From Schistocerca nitens (taxonomy: Eukaryota; Arthropoda; Insecta; Orthoptera; Acrididae), in NCBI RefSeq assembly GCF_023898315.1, contig NC_064619.1:504776594-504840593 (forward strand): a DNA stretch of 64,000 bases, in the 5' to 3' direction. Shown here one piece after another: positions 45,063-56,559 of this stretch. The notes beneath the pieces are model-generated. The model saw only the letters and a program-made list of their open reading frames with translations, was not told the DNA's origin and did not search any database. Numbering within the stretch: the stretch's first letter is position 1; every line of letters starts with the position of its first letter. Position numbers and translations under genes: made by a program.

Positions 45063-46940
45063 ATCTGTTATTCTGTTATTCTGCGCAACGGATTAATCTG
45101 AGATGTACCCTTTAGCCTGTGGCTCCTGCAACATGAAATTTCCACCCCCACACTACTACAGAAGTCAGACAGACGCTCCTAACGTTCTAACGAGAAATGC
45201 CTGAGGAACTTTCAGCAATAAATATCTTCTGGAGTCGTCCGCTGTAAGGAAATGACTCAAAAATTCACAAAATTTCTTACGTAACTAGTGGGATACTTGG
45301 GTATTGGAGTAGTGCTAGTTAGTGTAAGAAAAACATGAAACTAACGAATGTTATTATTTATTTTGCAAAAATTCTGAGAAATCACAATGGCACATTTAGT
45401 TATAAATTGAACAAGTTATATCTTGGTTCCTTTCGGAATGTGAAGTTACCTCTCAAGGATAGGCTTCGCTAATGAAATTTCTATACAAAGTTTAAGATGG
45501 TTGTTGACTTGGCAGAATGGCTGAGAGGCATGCCTACTCAACTTGAATAATTATCCTTTAGAATGTTGCTAGGTACGGTCGAGGGTGTCGCGTGTGAAAT
45601 GCAGTGAAGTGTACTGTTGTGGAGGAAATATGGGGCTCGCAATAGCTGTAGCCCACAATACCGTAAGCTGCGATGACTGCTGTCTGCGCCGCTCGCTGCT
45701 GACAAATAAGATAACTCTCGTTCAATCTGGATTGACCATCACCAATCAAACTCTCCCTATGCCTTGATGAAGTCAAGGATTCCTATTCGCCCCTGGTCTA
45801 ACTATTGGCGTGGTACACCGGTCAGATAACCAGTCCACCACGATGCCACTCAAATTCACTCGCAGGCGTTTAACTATAACTCTGTCCGTTCACACCGCAC
45901 AATAAGTGTGTCAGTCTGTCCGTTCACACCTCACAATAAGTGTGTTGGCCAACACAGTGAACAACGCTTAATCGCAGGGACTCAATATAGAGTAGCACTT
46001 CGATTCACTCTCGACAGAGGTGCTCTCCCAGTGAAGTACTGAGGAGAGACTTGTTCCTCGCTCCAAGAGCGACAACGGAACGGGCCTCTCCATGCCAGAT
46101 GTGGAGGGGTGTATCTTTCGGTCTCTTCCATTATTCCTTCATCTCAAGGCGTCAGAAATATCGTCTGCCAATCAGCATTGCTCTTCTAAAACGGAAGAAT
46201 GACGTTTCGTTTAAGGCGACCAATCTCGAAACCTGTAGCATTCGCGTTTGGCGTTTGCTATCTACCTGTGAAAATCTCTGAAACTGTGTGCTATGTGTAA
46301 AGAATGCATAGGATGGCCACTCCCACACAATGTAGCGGAATTTGCTTTTAAGCCGAACACGGGGTTGTTCCCCCCTTTCACTCGGGCCCATGCTGTCCGC
46401 TACATGGGCGGTCACCGCCTGACATAGGCTGGGTCGTCCTCTGAAGGGACCGGCGTCCCGTTGTGTGGTTTCTCTCCCGAACTAAAAGCTTCTGTGACCG
46501 TCATGTCTGGAACGTATGTGTGTACGCCAGCCTCAAGTATTTCAACAACGGTGCGCTTACTTGTTAATTGCATATCGTTTACATGAATTCATACAACATT
46601 GACTTTATATTATCGAGTTTGGGTTCGAATGAAGCGTCTTGATATGCGGAATATGATTGTGAGGGCGGAATATGTAAGCAATGAAGGTCGGGAGACCACA
46701 ATGTCTCACAACATGTAGACGTAGGCTTTCAAAATTAGAACAATAGCATGTTAGTAAAAATCTATGTAGGTCAATACTATTTACAGAGAGAGTACGGGAC
46801 AGAAAGAATGAGCGATTGGTCACAGATTGAGAGTGGGTCAGAGACAGAATGGAAGAGTAAGAGAGAGTGAGTGAAAGGCTGTGTATGTGTGTGTGAGAGA
46901 GAAAGAGAGGGATAGTGAGTGAGAGACAGCGATATTGATG

Positions 46941-46942
<2 letters not shown>
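45063..46942. other. Unassigned; repeat-like block with LTR flavour
   Basis: Between about 45550 and 46560 the sequence has no coding signal but looks like a high-copy repeat. It includes a 34-bp tandem duplication and a GC-richer part near 46330-46480. I could not find LTR ends or a PBS. 46780-46942 is purine-rich (GAGAGA-type). Confidence 0.3.
45881..45948. repeat. 34-bp direct duplication
   Basis: TCTGTCCGTTCACACC starts at 45881 and again at 45915. The two 34-bp units differ at only a few bases. Confidence 0.85.

Positions 46943-46995
<53 letters not shown>
46943..46995. repeat. (GT)n microsatellite
   Basis: An uninterrupted GT dinucleotide run of roughly 25 units, preceded by a GAGA-type purine tract. 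The Thr/His-rich open frames here are artefacts. Confidence 0.97.
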
Positions 46996-46996
<1 letters not shown>

Positions 46997-49735
46997 CGAA
47001 GGGGGACAGTAGAGCACTCCATGGCCTTGACTAGAGGACTGTGTCAGTTTGCATTTGCGTATGTCTTTTTTTGGATCGCTCAGCCGGTTCGTAACTATGA
47101 TCACTCTATTTTTGCTCAGTGTTGCTATGGGGAGCGTTAGAACTGCAAGTGCTTCACTCTAGCAGAAAGCTTGTAACAGTCCTGAAGCTGTACGTGGTTT
47201 CGCATAAAGTGGCATACTTCTGCGAAGATGAAACTTTAGAGCTGTAGGCTCTAGAAAGAGTAATTTGTTTTGTCGTTAGTTGTAACTTCATATACAGCAA
47301 CTTTTCTCCTGAAACGAGTTTATCCTCCTGATCAAATGAAAAGCAACAATAAAAAAGATAGAAAGCTTGGATTATGGCTGTGAAGAGGAATACATTTGAT
47401 AGTAAGCAATGGAATCCTGCAAATCATTTCGCGTTTGTAGACACATCGGAATACTTAAATATGCAAAGTAAACAATGTAATTCACATAGCGTAATGTTCT
47501 TGCGCACAAAATGCTGCCCACCATAGTGCCCCAGAACGCTCGGAAAATGGAAACTATGATTTGTTTTCTAAACCTAGCGTTGTTTTAATTGCCTAATCTG
47601 AGAACTGACCTAGGTTTGTAAGCTGGTGTCGCCTGAGCTATCAGTAGAAATATGCGAACATTGCCTGTGAAACATCACTTTGTTAAATGACTTAATTATA
47701 TTTACTTATGTCTGATTCAGCAATGCACGTGCAGCTGTCATAGCATTTAAGTGCTAGTTCAGTGGTTAAAGAGTTAATATGCATTGTGTAGTTACTGCCA
47801 GTCGAGCCTGCAAACCACATTTATAAGAAGTGTTCAGTAATTTTTTGCTGCTGCTGCTGTCAAAATTAACATACTTAACTGTTCACGGCAACTATTTCGA
47901 ATCAGTTTCTAACTCTGCCACTAAGAGTCCATAAAATGTCTTTAAAGTATTCACATAAACTACGAGACGTCTCCAGAAATTATTATGAGATAGTGCACAT
48001 GCCACTTATTAACGTTATACATATGACGTATTCATGTTACAAAATTACATTAACATATTTAAGCAACTTACTTTGATTTTAACCGCATAAGGTTGATAAT
48101 TAACACCAGTTCCTATTTAACATTACCGGACACTTTTTCCCCCAGTATTTCCTTAATTTCAAAAATATGGTTACTGTTTTGAAGGTCACCGTCTTTCTTT
48201 ATAATGGAAGACCTGAAATACGACAAGTATCATTTTACATTGTGGAATCTAACATAAACTAGGTTTGTGATATCGGACGCCATACCCAAGACATTCTCTG
48301 ACACTAACCTCTCGATTTCTTGTACATAGAGTTTTCCCCTCGTGCTGTTAGAAGTGTCCGCTGTCACAAATGCTGCATTCGCTCGCTGTATCTTTGTCAC
48401 TACGTATTGTAAGACCACGTTTTGTGTTAAGCCGATATTATGAACGGTAATACGATGTGCACTCTCTGCTATGCACAGCCGAAGGTAGCAGTAAATATTC
48501 CAGTCATGGTAGTACCCTTGCATAAACACGTCCTGCCATAACAGAACGAAACGGTTTTTACTTCAGAGTCGCAGCCGGTTGAGGTAATATGTGTTTTCCC
48601 ATGACATTCTGCACAAACCACATCTGTGGAAAAGATGCCGTTCGATAAATGGCAATTATGCTATTGTTATAAATGCAATCTAACAGAGTGAATATGTCAC
48701 TAATTTGAAATGAATGCACCCTGTAGAAACGAACTGTACTGTGAAAAGTAATTCCGCATTTCCTTGTCACTTCTTCAGTATGTTTTAGTTCTGTTTGAAT
48801 ACTTTTTATATTTTTCTGTAGTAACACACACTAATGATTACGTCGGTTATGTCTTACAGCACGAAGCATTGAGAAGAAAAACAGTTTAAAGGTGTCATAT
48901 TAAGCTCGATTGGTTGAAATCTCATATTATGTAGCCTGTCTTACTTTTAGTAATAGGGGACAACGAGAAAAGCAGAGAAGAGTAATAACTAAGGTCCGGA
49001 AACCAATGATTTGCCATATGCAACATACGCACAAGAGCTGTGATTGAAATGTTATAACACTTTTAATGCCAATAATTACGTTTATTTGGAAACACTGAAA
49101 GTGAGGTGCCAATTATGGCATTATAAACTGCCCTCGTTTGATTTTATCCTCATTCCGGTTTCCTAAGTACTCGTAAATATGGTTTCAAACAAGTGTATCT
49201 GTCGTGGCTTGCCAGTACCATGGCTTTCGAGGTCCTTCGAAATGAACCCGATGGATTTTCTTTTCCACTGGAACAGTTGAAGGTTTTGATGTAGTCTGTT
49301 GAAATCCGGGTACCGATTGTGGATGTTTGTCAATGAATTCGGAACGCACTTGGATTTTTCAAGTTGTGCGGGCCGAAGTCTGCCTTCACATGAACGGCAG
49401 CCAAGGGAGATACTTGTTGTAATGTGTTTGTCCTCAAGTGCACATCTGTTGTAAGGTGTTAATGTAGTCAGACGTAATACGTGGTACAGGAGAAACCATT
49501 AGTTTCCTGACCCATGTTTATTAGGATAATTTCCTTGTTTCATTGCCCTCTGCTCGGCCGCTGTGTTCGTACCCATAAGAAGTCAAACATCGTGTACCAA
49601 TATTTGCTGTTACTCTACTTTTATATGCGATAGGTGTTAAGTGGCATAGTAGGTACTCTTGATCTAACAAGTTTTGTACTGTAGTCTTCTTTCGAAACCA
49701 ATTCATTTGCCAAGATGGATATGTTACTATATTTA
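46996..49735. other. Unassigned sequence
   Basis: About 2.7 kb without recognised repeats. Open frames reach 99 codons (48230-48529, minus) but show no known motif, and no codon structure that convinces me. Confidence 0.35.
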
Positions 49736-50037
49736 CTGTATTACTAGTTGCGGCAATATGCATTGCCATTCCCGTATCCATCTTACCAGGTAGTGGTAGT
49801 TACCTCAAACAATGCTTACACTACTCTCAAACATGAGTTCTATGCATGCATAAAAAAGTGGAGGCATTGCAGTGACATGCCAGGTGTAACGCCTCGAGGT
49901 TTCTCCGTTTTTCTTTTTTTTTGCGTATTGTATGGTCCTCTTGTGACGGAGTGTATAAGCATGGTATGATGTATCTACCACTCCCAGTTTTATGGATCTG
50001 AGGATGGCAACACATATTGCCGCAACTAGTAGTCCTG
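49736..50037. mobile_element. Fold-back MITE of about 300 bp, TA-flanked
   Basis: ACTAGTTGCGGCAATATGCA near the left end pairs with its inverted copy at the right end (ATGGCAACACATATTGCCGC, then AACTAGT). The similarity continues inward, so that almost the whole element is an imperfect palindrome centred near 49885. TA dinucleotides lie at 49734-49735 and 50038-50039. There is no coding capacity. It is likely mobilised by a Tc1/mariner-type transposase. Confidence 0.75.
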
Positions 50038-50039
50038 TA

Positions 50040-51319
50040 TTTGTGTTAATATAGCAATTTTTTTAAATTTTTTTACAATTTACGACTTCAGATCAAACTT
50101 ATAGATCGTCTCCTACGTTGAATGATAGCGTCAGGTACTCTTAATAAATTTTGTTAATTCTGATTCTTCTTTGTTTCTTTCTCTATTTTGTTTTGTTAGG
50201 ATGGTTTTATGAATTATTTGTGACGACCTATCGAAAAATTAAAGCCTTTTGTCTCAAACTTTAATTTCTACAATCCAATAATAGAAACGATTTCTCTTCA
50301 AGCCATTCATTCCAGCGCTTAATTAATAGACTAATGATTAAGCAGTGCGCTTCGTTCAAATATTTCACTGGGTGAAGTGTAGGGTCTTTCAAAAAGATTT
50401 ATTACTTCCACACGAATAAAGACAGAATCTTGACGGGATTTTTTGTTCATGATTGTTAAGATGATATTCTTCCGAAATGATACCACAATCCTCAAAGGTT
50501 CATTTGGCAGCCACTACCCTCCATGTTTTTTGGAAAATACGAAGGAATGTTATCTATTGTTTTCTGCGTTGTTTAATCTCAAGTCTTCCCAACTCAGATT
50601 CTGACAAATAACGGATCCCCTATGCCTTACAAATTTACTCTCGTTTCTTCCTCCGTTAAGTCATTATACTCCTCAGTATACTTTACCCCCACCCCCCTGT
50701 TTCCTCTTTCCCGTTTGCGTTTCACAGTGGAACTGCGTATACGTTTCTAAAGTTGGCTTGTTTGCTTTTAATTTCCCGGAAGTGATTTTCTCTTTTCTGT
50801 ATATGCTGACTCCTTAACTTCCGACAAAAATATCTCTTTCGCCATCTTAAGAATTTTCCAGCTACCATTTCGCTTTAGCTTGAGCCGTGTGCTCATCATT
50901 AGCTACCCCTTCTTAATACAGCTATTGTGCACGGCGCTGTGAATCTCTGTAGCGAAGTCTGTCTGGTGGCGGTTTTTCTGGAACCGAGTCGGCCAGTTCC
51001 TCTTGTCCCACCGACTAGTGCGGAAGTGCTGGTCACCCGAAATCACTTGGCATGCTGTGGACGAGTTCACTTTGCGATTAACCGTTGAAGGAGTGGCATG
51101 TACGTATTTAGGGCTGATCGGTTGTGTCGCTGGAAGTGGGAGAGTACACTTACAAACTCAGTGCGACGAGGAATTGGGATTTAGGGGTCAATTTCTGATT
51201 GCGAACTGCCTTGGGTTCTATGAATCACGCAAAGTGGGCCACCTTGCTTGGCGCTTGCCTCTGTGTTAGGAACCGAATAGCGGGCATCCTTGCGAAGGCG
51301 GTTAATGTGTGCATGAAGC
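50040..51319. other. Unassigned sequence
   Basis: Nothing recognised. The 88-codon frame at 51003-51269 has no known domain. Confidence 0.35.
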
Positions 51320-51700
51320 GTTTTTGTGGAGAACTGTATCGTCACGACCTTAGAAATAGGGTTGGTTTGATAGAGTGATTTCCACTATTGCGTGAGTTTG
51401 TGGTTTCCGGTATGTACTTTTGTGATTGCATGCAAGTCAATGTGTTCGTGAGTGCGTCCTTCAGGAGCAACGCGTCATCACGTTTTGGAAAATAGTTTCT
51501 CTGATGGTGCTATTTCCAGTTACGTGAGAATGTGCTTCAGATATGTTCTTTATGCTCGCATGTAGGTCGACGTGCACTTGAGTGTGGGTTCTGGAGCTCA
51601 GCGATTTCACAGCTTGGGAAATACATTTGTTTAATCATGTTGTTTCCGCAAATACGTGACTTGTGTTTCGGATATGTACTTCTAGTGCCGCATGCGGTCC
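51320..51700. repeat. Diverged 132-bp tandem repeat, about three units
   Basis: A CGTGAG landmark after a TTTCC block occurs at 51391, 51523 and 51655, exactly 132 bp apart. Other shared words are GTATGTACTTTT, GATATGTTCTTTATG and GATATGTACTTCTAGTG, then GCATG.AAGTC or GCATGTAGGTC, and TCATCACGTTTTGGAAAATA versus TTTCACAGCTTGGGAAATAC. A partial earlier unit is visible from about 51320. The period is kept although the sequences have drifted. Confidence 0.8.
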
Positions 51701-52402
51701 GTCTGTAAATTTAGTGGGTAGAGTCCAATTAAAATTCCTTGGTAATTTACGTCTGTCACTCGCCACGACAGTGTTGCCATATCCGCTGCCGGCTACCACT
51801 CTTTTATAGGTGACAGACCAACATGGCGAGGCACTCCACAAACGCTGATAATGTGAAACGCGGAGCAATGTTGAAGTGGCCGCCGCGTGGTATGACGGAA
51901 ACAGGAGGAGTCCAATCGACAGCTGATTTTAAGTGACTAATCACTGAACAGTGGCGGACAAATGGTTTTATAGTCCTGAATTTAAACTTTCTCCTAACCT
52001 CACCGTACCTCGTGATGTGCCAAGTATCCGAGAAAACGACGATCATCAATCTGCAGCAGAACTACAATCATGACCGCTCTATCAAGGCGTTTAAGGCCAG
52101 CCTCTACGAGTAAACTCATGACAGAAAAAATTCATAAAATGTTTTCTTGAATAGCCATCTTCCGCAGCAAAATTTAAATTTTAGCAGTAAAAGCAAACTG
52201 TAATATCTCACTGTGACTTGTTACCTGTCACTGTCCTCACACTGGCTACACGGTATTCTGCACAACCAGTCGATAAGCAGTACTGTTTGGCACTTGGCTG
52301 CAGATTGTAGGTACGCAGGCAGATCCGAAATAGAAAAAGAGTAATATGGAGAAAAATAACAGCAAACAAAAAAGCGAATACAATGATGAAAATGAAGCGG
52401 CG
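51701..52402. other. Unassigned sequence
   Basis: No recognised element. It is moderately CG-rich near 51760-51930. The 81-codon frame on the minus strand is unconvincing. Confidence 0.35.
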
Positions 52403-52413
52403 AAGTCGCGTCT

Positions 52414-52609
52414 GGCCGGCCGGTGTGGCCGAGCGGCTCTAGGCGCTTCAGCCTGGAATCGCACGACCGCTACGGTCGCAGGTTTGAATCCTACCTCGGG
52501 CATGGATGTGTGTGATGTCGTTAGGTTAGTTAGGTTTAAGTAGTTCTAAGTTCTAGGGGACTAATGACCTCAGATGTTAAGTCCCATAGTGCTCAGAACC
52601 ATTTGAACC
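52414..52609 (+). mobile_element. tRNA-derived SINE (copy 5)
   Basis: Complete plus-strand SINE with A box (TGGCCGAGCGG) and B box (GGTTTGAATCC), ending TTTGAACC. Perfect 11-bp duplication AAGTCGCGTCT at 52403-52413 and 52610-52620. Confidence 0.95.
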
Positions 52610-52620
52610 AAGTCGCGTCT

Positions 52621-53848
52621 TATGCAGGAGGATCCAGAGGGGTTTGGTTTGTGCTGTGTGCGAAACGCGTGTATTTCGTTAGCATTGTTGTGTGTGTGTG
52701 TGTTTGTTTTGTCTTTGGTGTGGTTATCGTGTATGATCACATACCAAATAAAAGGGCTGCACCGAGGGTACTGGATCTAACTGCATCAAGAAAGAAAGCT
52801 TGAGAAGGAATTGGAATTGAATAAATTATTATGGGTGTTTTGCAACGGCAAACTGTTCGGGCATGATGTTCAGGGCTCTGACTGGAGGGACCAGCTACAT
52901 CGGATGAAGTGCCACCTATCAAGTAATGTTAATCGGACTAGAGTTGCGTTTGTCGGTTAGCGTGCATTCCGTTGTTGGTTGTCGACATTTTACTATGGAT
53001 ATTGGCTTCAGACAGACTGCATTCTTTTGCTGCGCTCGCTGTGAATTTTCTGGACGCCATCGATCTATGAAGTATCCTGCACACTTTACAAAGGGAATGT
53101 CATGATAGTGTTGGCTGTTTGCTGTCTGAAAAACTAGCGACGTAGCGAGTGTTGCCACACCATCGTTAGCTACGAGGAAACAGCTGTTCATGGCTGTTGG
53201 GCCCCTCTCTTGTCCGGCGAGTAACATTGTGACGTCTAAGGAACGTTATGTTGTGGATTCTGTTTTGTATATATTGCGTTGTTGCCACTATTTGTTGTAT
53301 TTAATTTCATTTTAGGTTAGAAATTTAAAGAAATTGATTTCACATCAGTGGTGGAAAGATTTATTATTATCGTGGTCTGGACGCTACTAATTGGTTTGTT
53401 GGAGCAGTATAATCCTTGGGAGAAAGCTTGCCAATCTGTTTGGATTGGTTCTTAAGGGCGGCAAATATTAGTCAATGCGGTCTACTCACCATGTTAGTCT
53501 TCCTGGATCGTAAGGAATAGGAGCTGTAGTGCAAAGGGTTTATCAGTCGCGAACAACGTTAGTAAGCCGACCACTGTATAATTCCGACTGACGTTATGCC
53601 CTAAGAATTATCTGACACGAGCTTAATTCTGAGTGGGAAGACAGGGGCTAACCATCACACGCAACGAAAATAACATTACTACTGCAGGCTAGTTCTGCCT
53701 GAGAATGGACGGGCTAGTCTCCAATACTCTAAGTAGAAACTTACAACTAATGCCTAGTGCCGTCTGCTCAGCGATACTTAAGAGGAAGACCTTATACACG
53801 GCCAACCGACTTGTCCTGTATTTGGCACGTCGCTTGCATACAATCCAA
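52621..53848. other. Unassigned; short (GT)n at about 52688-52702
   Basis: No recognised element apart from a short GT run. The open frames are short and show no domain. Confidence 0.35.
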
Positions 53849-53859
53849 AATGATAGAGT

Positions 53860-54061
53860 TCAAAATGGTTCAAATGGCTCTGAGCACTATGGGACTTAAT
53901 ATCTGAGGTCATCAGTCCCCTAGAACTTAGAACTACTTAAACCTAACTAACCTAACGACATAACACACATCCATGCGCGAGGCAGGATTCGAACCTGCGA
54001 CCGTAGCGGTCGCGCGCTTCCAGACTGAAGCGCCTAGCACCGCTTGGCCACACAGGCCGGC
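53860..54061 (-). mobile_element. tRNA-derived SINE (copy 6)
   Basis: Complete minus-strand SINE with a perfect 11-bp duplication AATGATAGAGT at 53849-53859 and 54062-54072. Both boxes are intact. It looks young. Confidence 0.95.
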
Positions 54062-54072
54062 AATGATAGAGT

Positions 54073-56559
54073 GTAACATACTTTGGTCTAAATTGCCTCC
54101 CCCTTCCCCGTTTTCGACAAAGCGATACCTAAAATTCATGACCGTAAATAGACTCAGAATTGACAGAATCGATAGACGATTGAAAACTAAGCATTTTTTT
54201 TCATCATATACTGCGTACACAAACGCGTATTTTCCTGGAAATCGAGGAAGAAAACTTCTACAACAAAAGCTTATGCACCGGTGTGGTAAGTGGCGTTCAG
54301 AATAAGCGGCGCTGACGTAGCGACCAAGGCACCAGAGAACCCGTGTTCGACTCCCACATGGATTCTGCAACTTTTTCTTGGTATTTTTTTTGTTTCGAAA
54401 TTGTTAGTAATAGGAGAGTTCATAAGGTAAGTACATCAACGATAAACAACATCAAGATAGGAAAATAAAGTTCTCAAACGACTTGCATTAGTAACGAATT
54501 AAAATGTAATCATGGTCGCTTTACAGTGGCACTTTGACTCTCTCTGTTACACGTCCTCAGTTTATTTCGAACAAGTAGACAGACTGTACTTGTATAAACA
54601 TTGGAAGCAAATGCAAACGCAGCACCAGGAATATCTGAGGACTGCAATCTTTACATAGTTACATCGTTCCTTCCACATATTCAGCGGAAACAGTCTCCTT
54701 CTATATTTAAAAACAAGTCCTTCTCGAGAATTAATTTTGATGCATATGACTCATACGATACCTTTGCCTGAAAAATCAGTGCAGAAAATTGATAACGAAT
54801 GGTCCTGTGAACTTTTATTGCATCCGTGGTCTTGTGCGTTTCCCAATTGGTTTGTGTAAGCAGACTGCAAACTTTTAAGGCTCATAGTTCTTAACTTGGC
54901 GATAAAATAAACATCACATGGCTGGACAGAGGTTTCCTGTTTGGCAGTATTACGTCTGTAGCGCAAGTCGGTTGACCCACTATCTACAAAAATGCCGCCA
55001 AACATGCCAGTATTAATTTGTCGTTTCCAGAAAACCAGTGTCAGACAAAACTTGTTATCAGCAACGTTTTGGCTTTCAATATTCTCAGGATATGTTTCTA
55101 CATTTAATTTGTCAAGTTCCTGGATTTGGAGGAAGTTACATAAACTTTTTTAACGAGTCGACTGTACGATTAACCTCTTCTATACCGGAGGACGAAATCA
55201 CTCATTAGTTTCTTATAAGCACGTGGAAACTTCGGCCAATCTTCCAGAAGCTGTGATGGAATATTGCTCCCATTCCGTTGTTGTACTTATACTGCAAACT
55301 GCAACAAGAATTTATTTTTCTCCCTTGTGCAATAACGTGCACAGAATGCTCGTCTTCGAAGCAGTTTTGCTCGGAATACTTTTCATAAACCGAAGAATAA
55401 AATTTTATTTACTAATCTAGGTCGTATGAGAAACTTGTCTACTTAGTTATTATACCTTATTGATTTAATTACTTTATTAACCTTCTATTAAGCTCCTACC
55501 ACCAGTTTCGGTGCTTAAAAAATACAAATGAAATAATAAATTGCTGAATACATCTGAGAAGTGAACACGGCTTCTTCGCTCCTTAGTCACTGTGCCAACG
55601 CTGCTTCCGTTGAACAACGTGTACATAACGGATACATTAGCGACTATCGCAAAAGTTTCTGTTCTAGGACAGTCTGACTTTGTTGACCCCATATATGATG
55701 ATGAAAAATGCCCCGTTTTCAATTATCTATCAATTCTGATAATTTCGACTCGATTACGTGTCATGAACTTTACGGGTGGGTTCCTCAAAAGGGCGGGGTG
55801 CTCAGCGAAAATATCTTAGTCGTTCATTTCAGGTTATACACAGGTTCCCTACCAAATTCGGACAAAACCGGTTGTCCATGTCTGAGGCCTTCCCCTTGTG
55901 CGTCTAAATTTAGTTAGGAACTAAACCAAATCTGCTATACATAAGGGTTAGTAGCGACACAGCGTGGCAAGGTTTTGTGGGTCTGGGCTGAAGTTACCAG
56001 AACTTTAATTGTTGGGGGCATAGTGAAACTGTTGCGTTCGAACTAATCAATGTTATTTTTAATGTTGACCAGTTGTCACTTGTTCTTGTCCAGTGTTGAA
56101 AAGTGTTGGTTACCCGTATTAGTTCTCTTGTGTTGCGTTTGCATCGTGTGCCCATCGACAACATTTTGAAGGATACACATTGAAGGGCACTGTCCATTAA
56201 AGTTTGAGCTGAGTTATTAGGGGCAGTTGTTTCAAAGTTCTAAGGAAGTTGGTTATTTTGGCTATGTTGTTAAGTCTTAAGGAGAGGTTTCACTTCATGG
56301 AGGATTTGATCTGTGGGACTATTTAATATTTATATTTTGCCATCTGCCGAAGTTGAGCCTTGCTGTAAGGAATGTGCCAATTGGGAGGGCCATGTTATTT
56401 ATATATTTTTCTGCTACAGAGTAAACTATTTACCGTGTCTGCTTGCTTCCCACCTCTGCGGTGGCTCCGTCGCATACCCCCAGCGATCGGGAAGCGGGAA
56501 GCAGGCAGCAGGCGTTCCGAAGACACGTACGGGCGTACTTGCTATCAACATTAAAAATA
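54073..56559. other. Mostly unassigned; inverted similar segments at about 54110-54240 and 55690-55800
   Basis: 54120-54240 (GAATTGACAGAATCGATAGACG, trimmed, then GATTGAAAACTAAGCATTTTT and TCATCATATA) matches the reverse complement of 55690-55800, so two copies of one dispersed repeat lie in opposite orientations. A tRNA-like B box (GTGTTCGACTCCC) occurs at about 54340. No genes are seen. Confidence 0.45.

Noticed and set aside
46777-47140. Thr-His-rich and Cys-Val-rich open frames
   Set aside because: They come from translation of the (GT)n and GAGA microsatellites.
48230-48529. 99-codon minus-strand open frame
   Set aside because: No recognisable motif, and the flanks show no exon or promoter signals.
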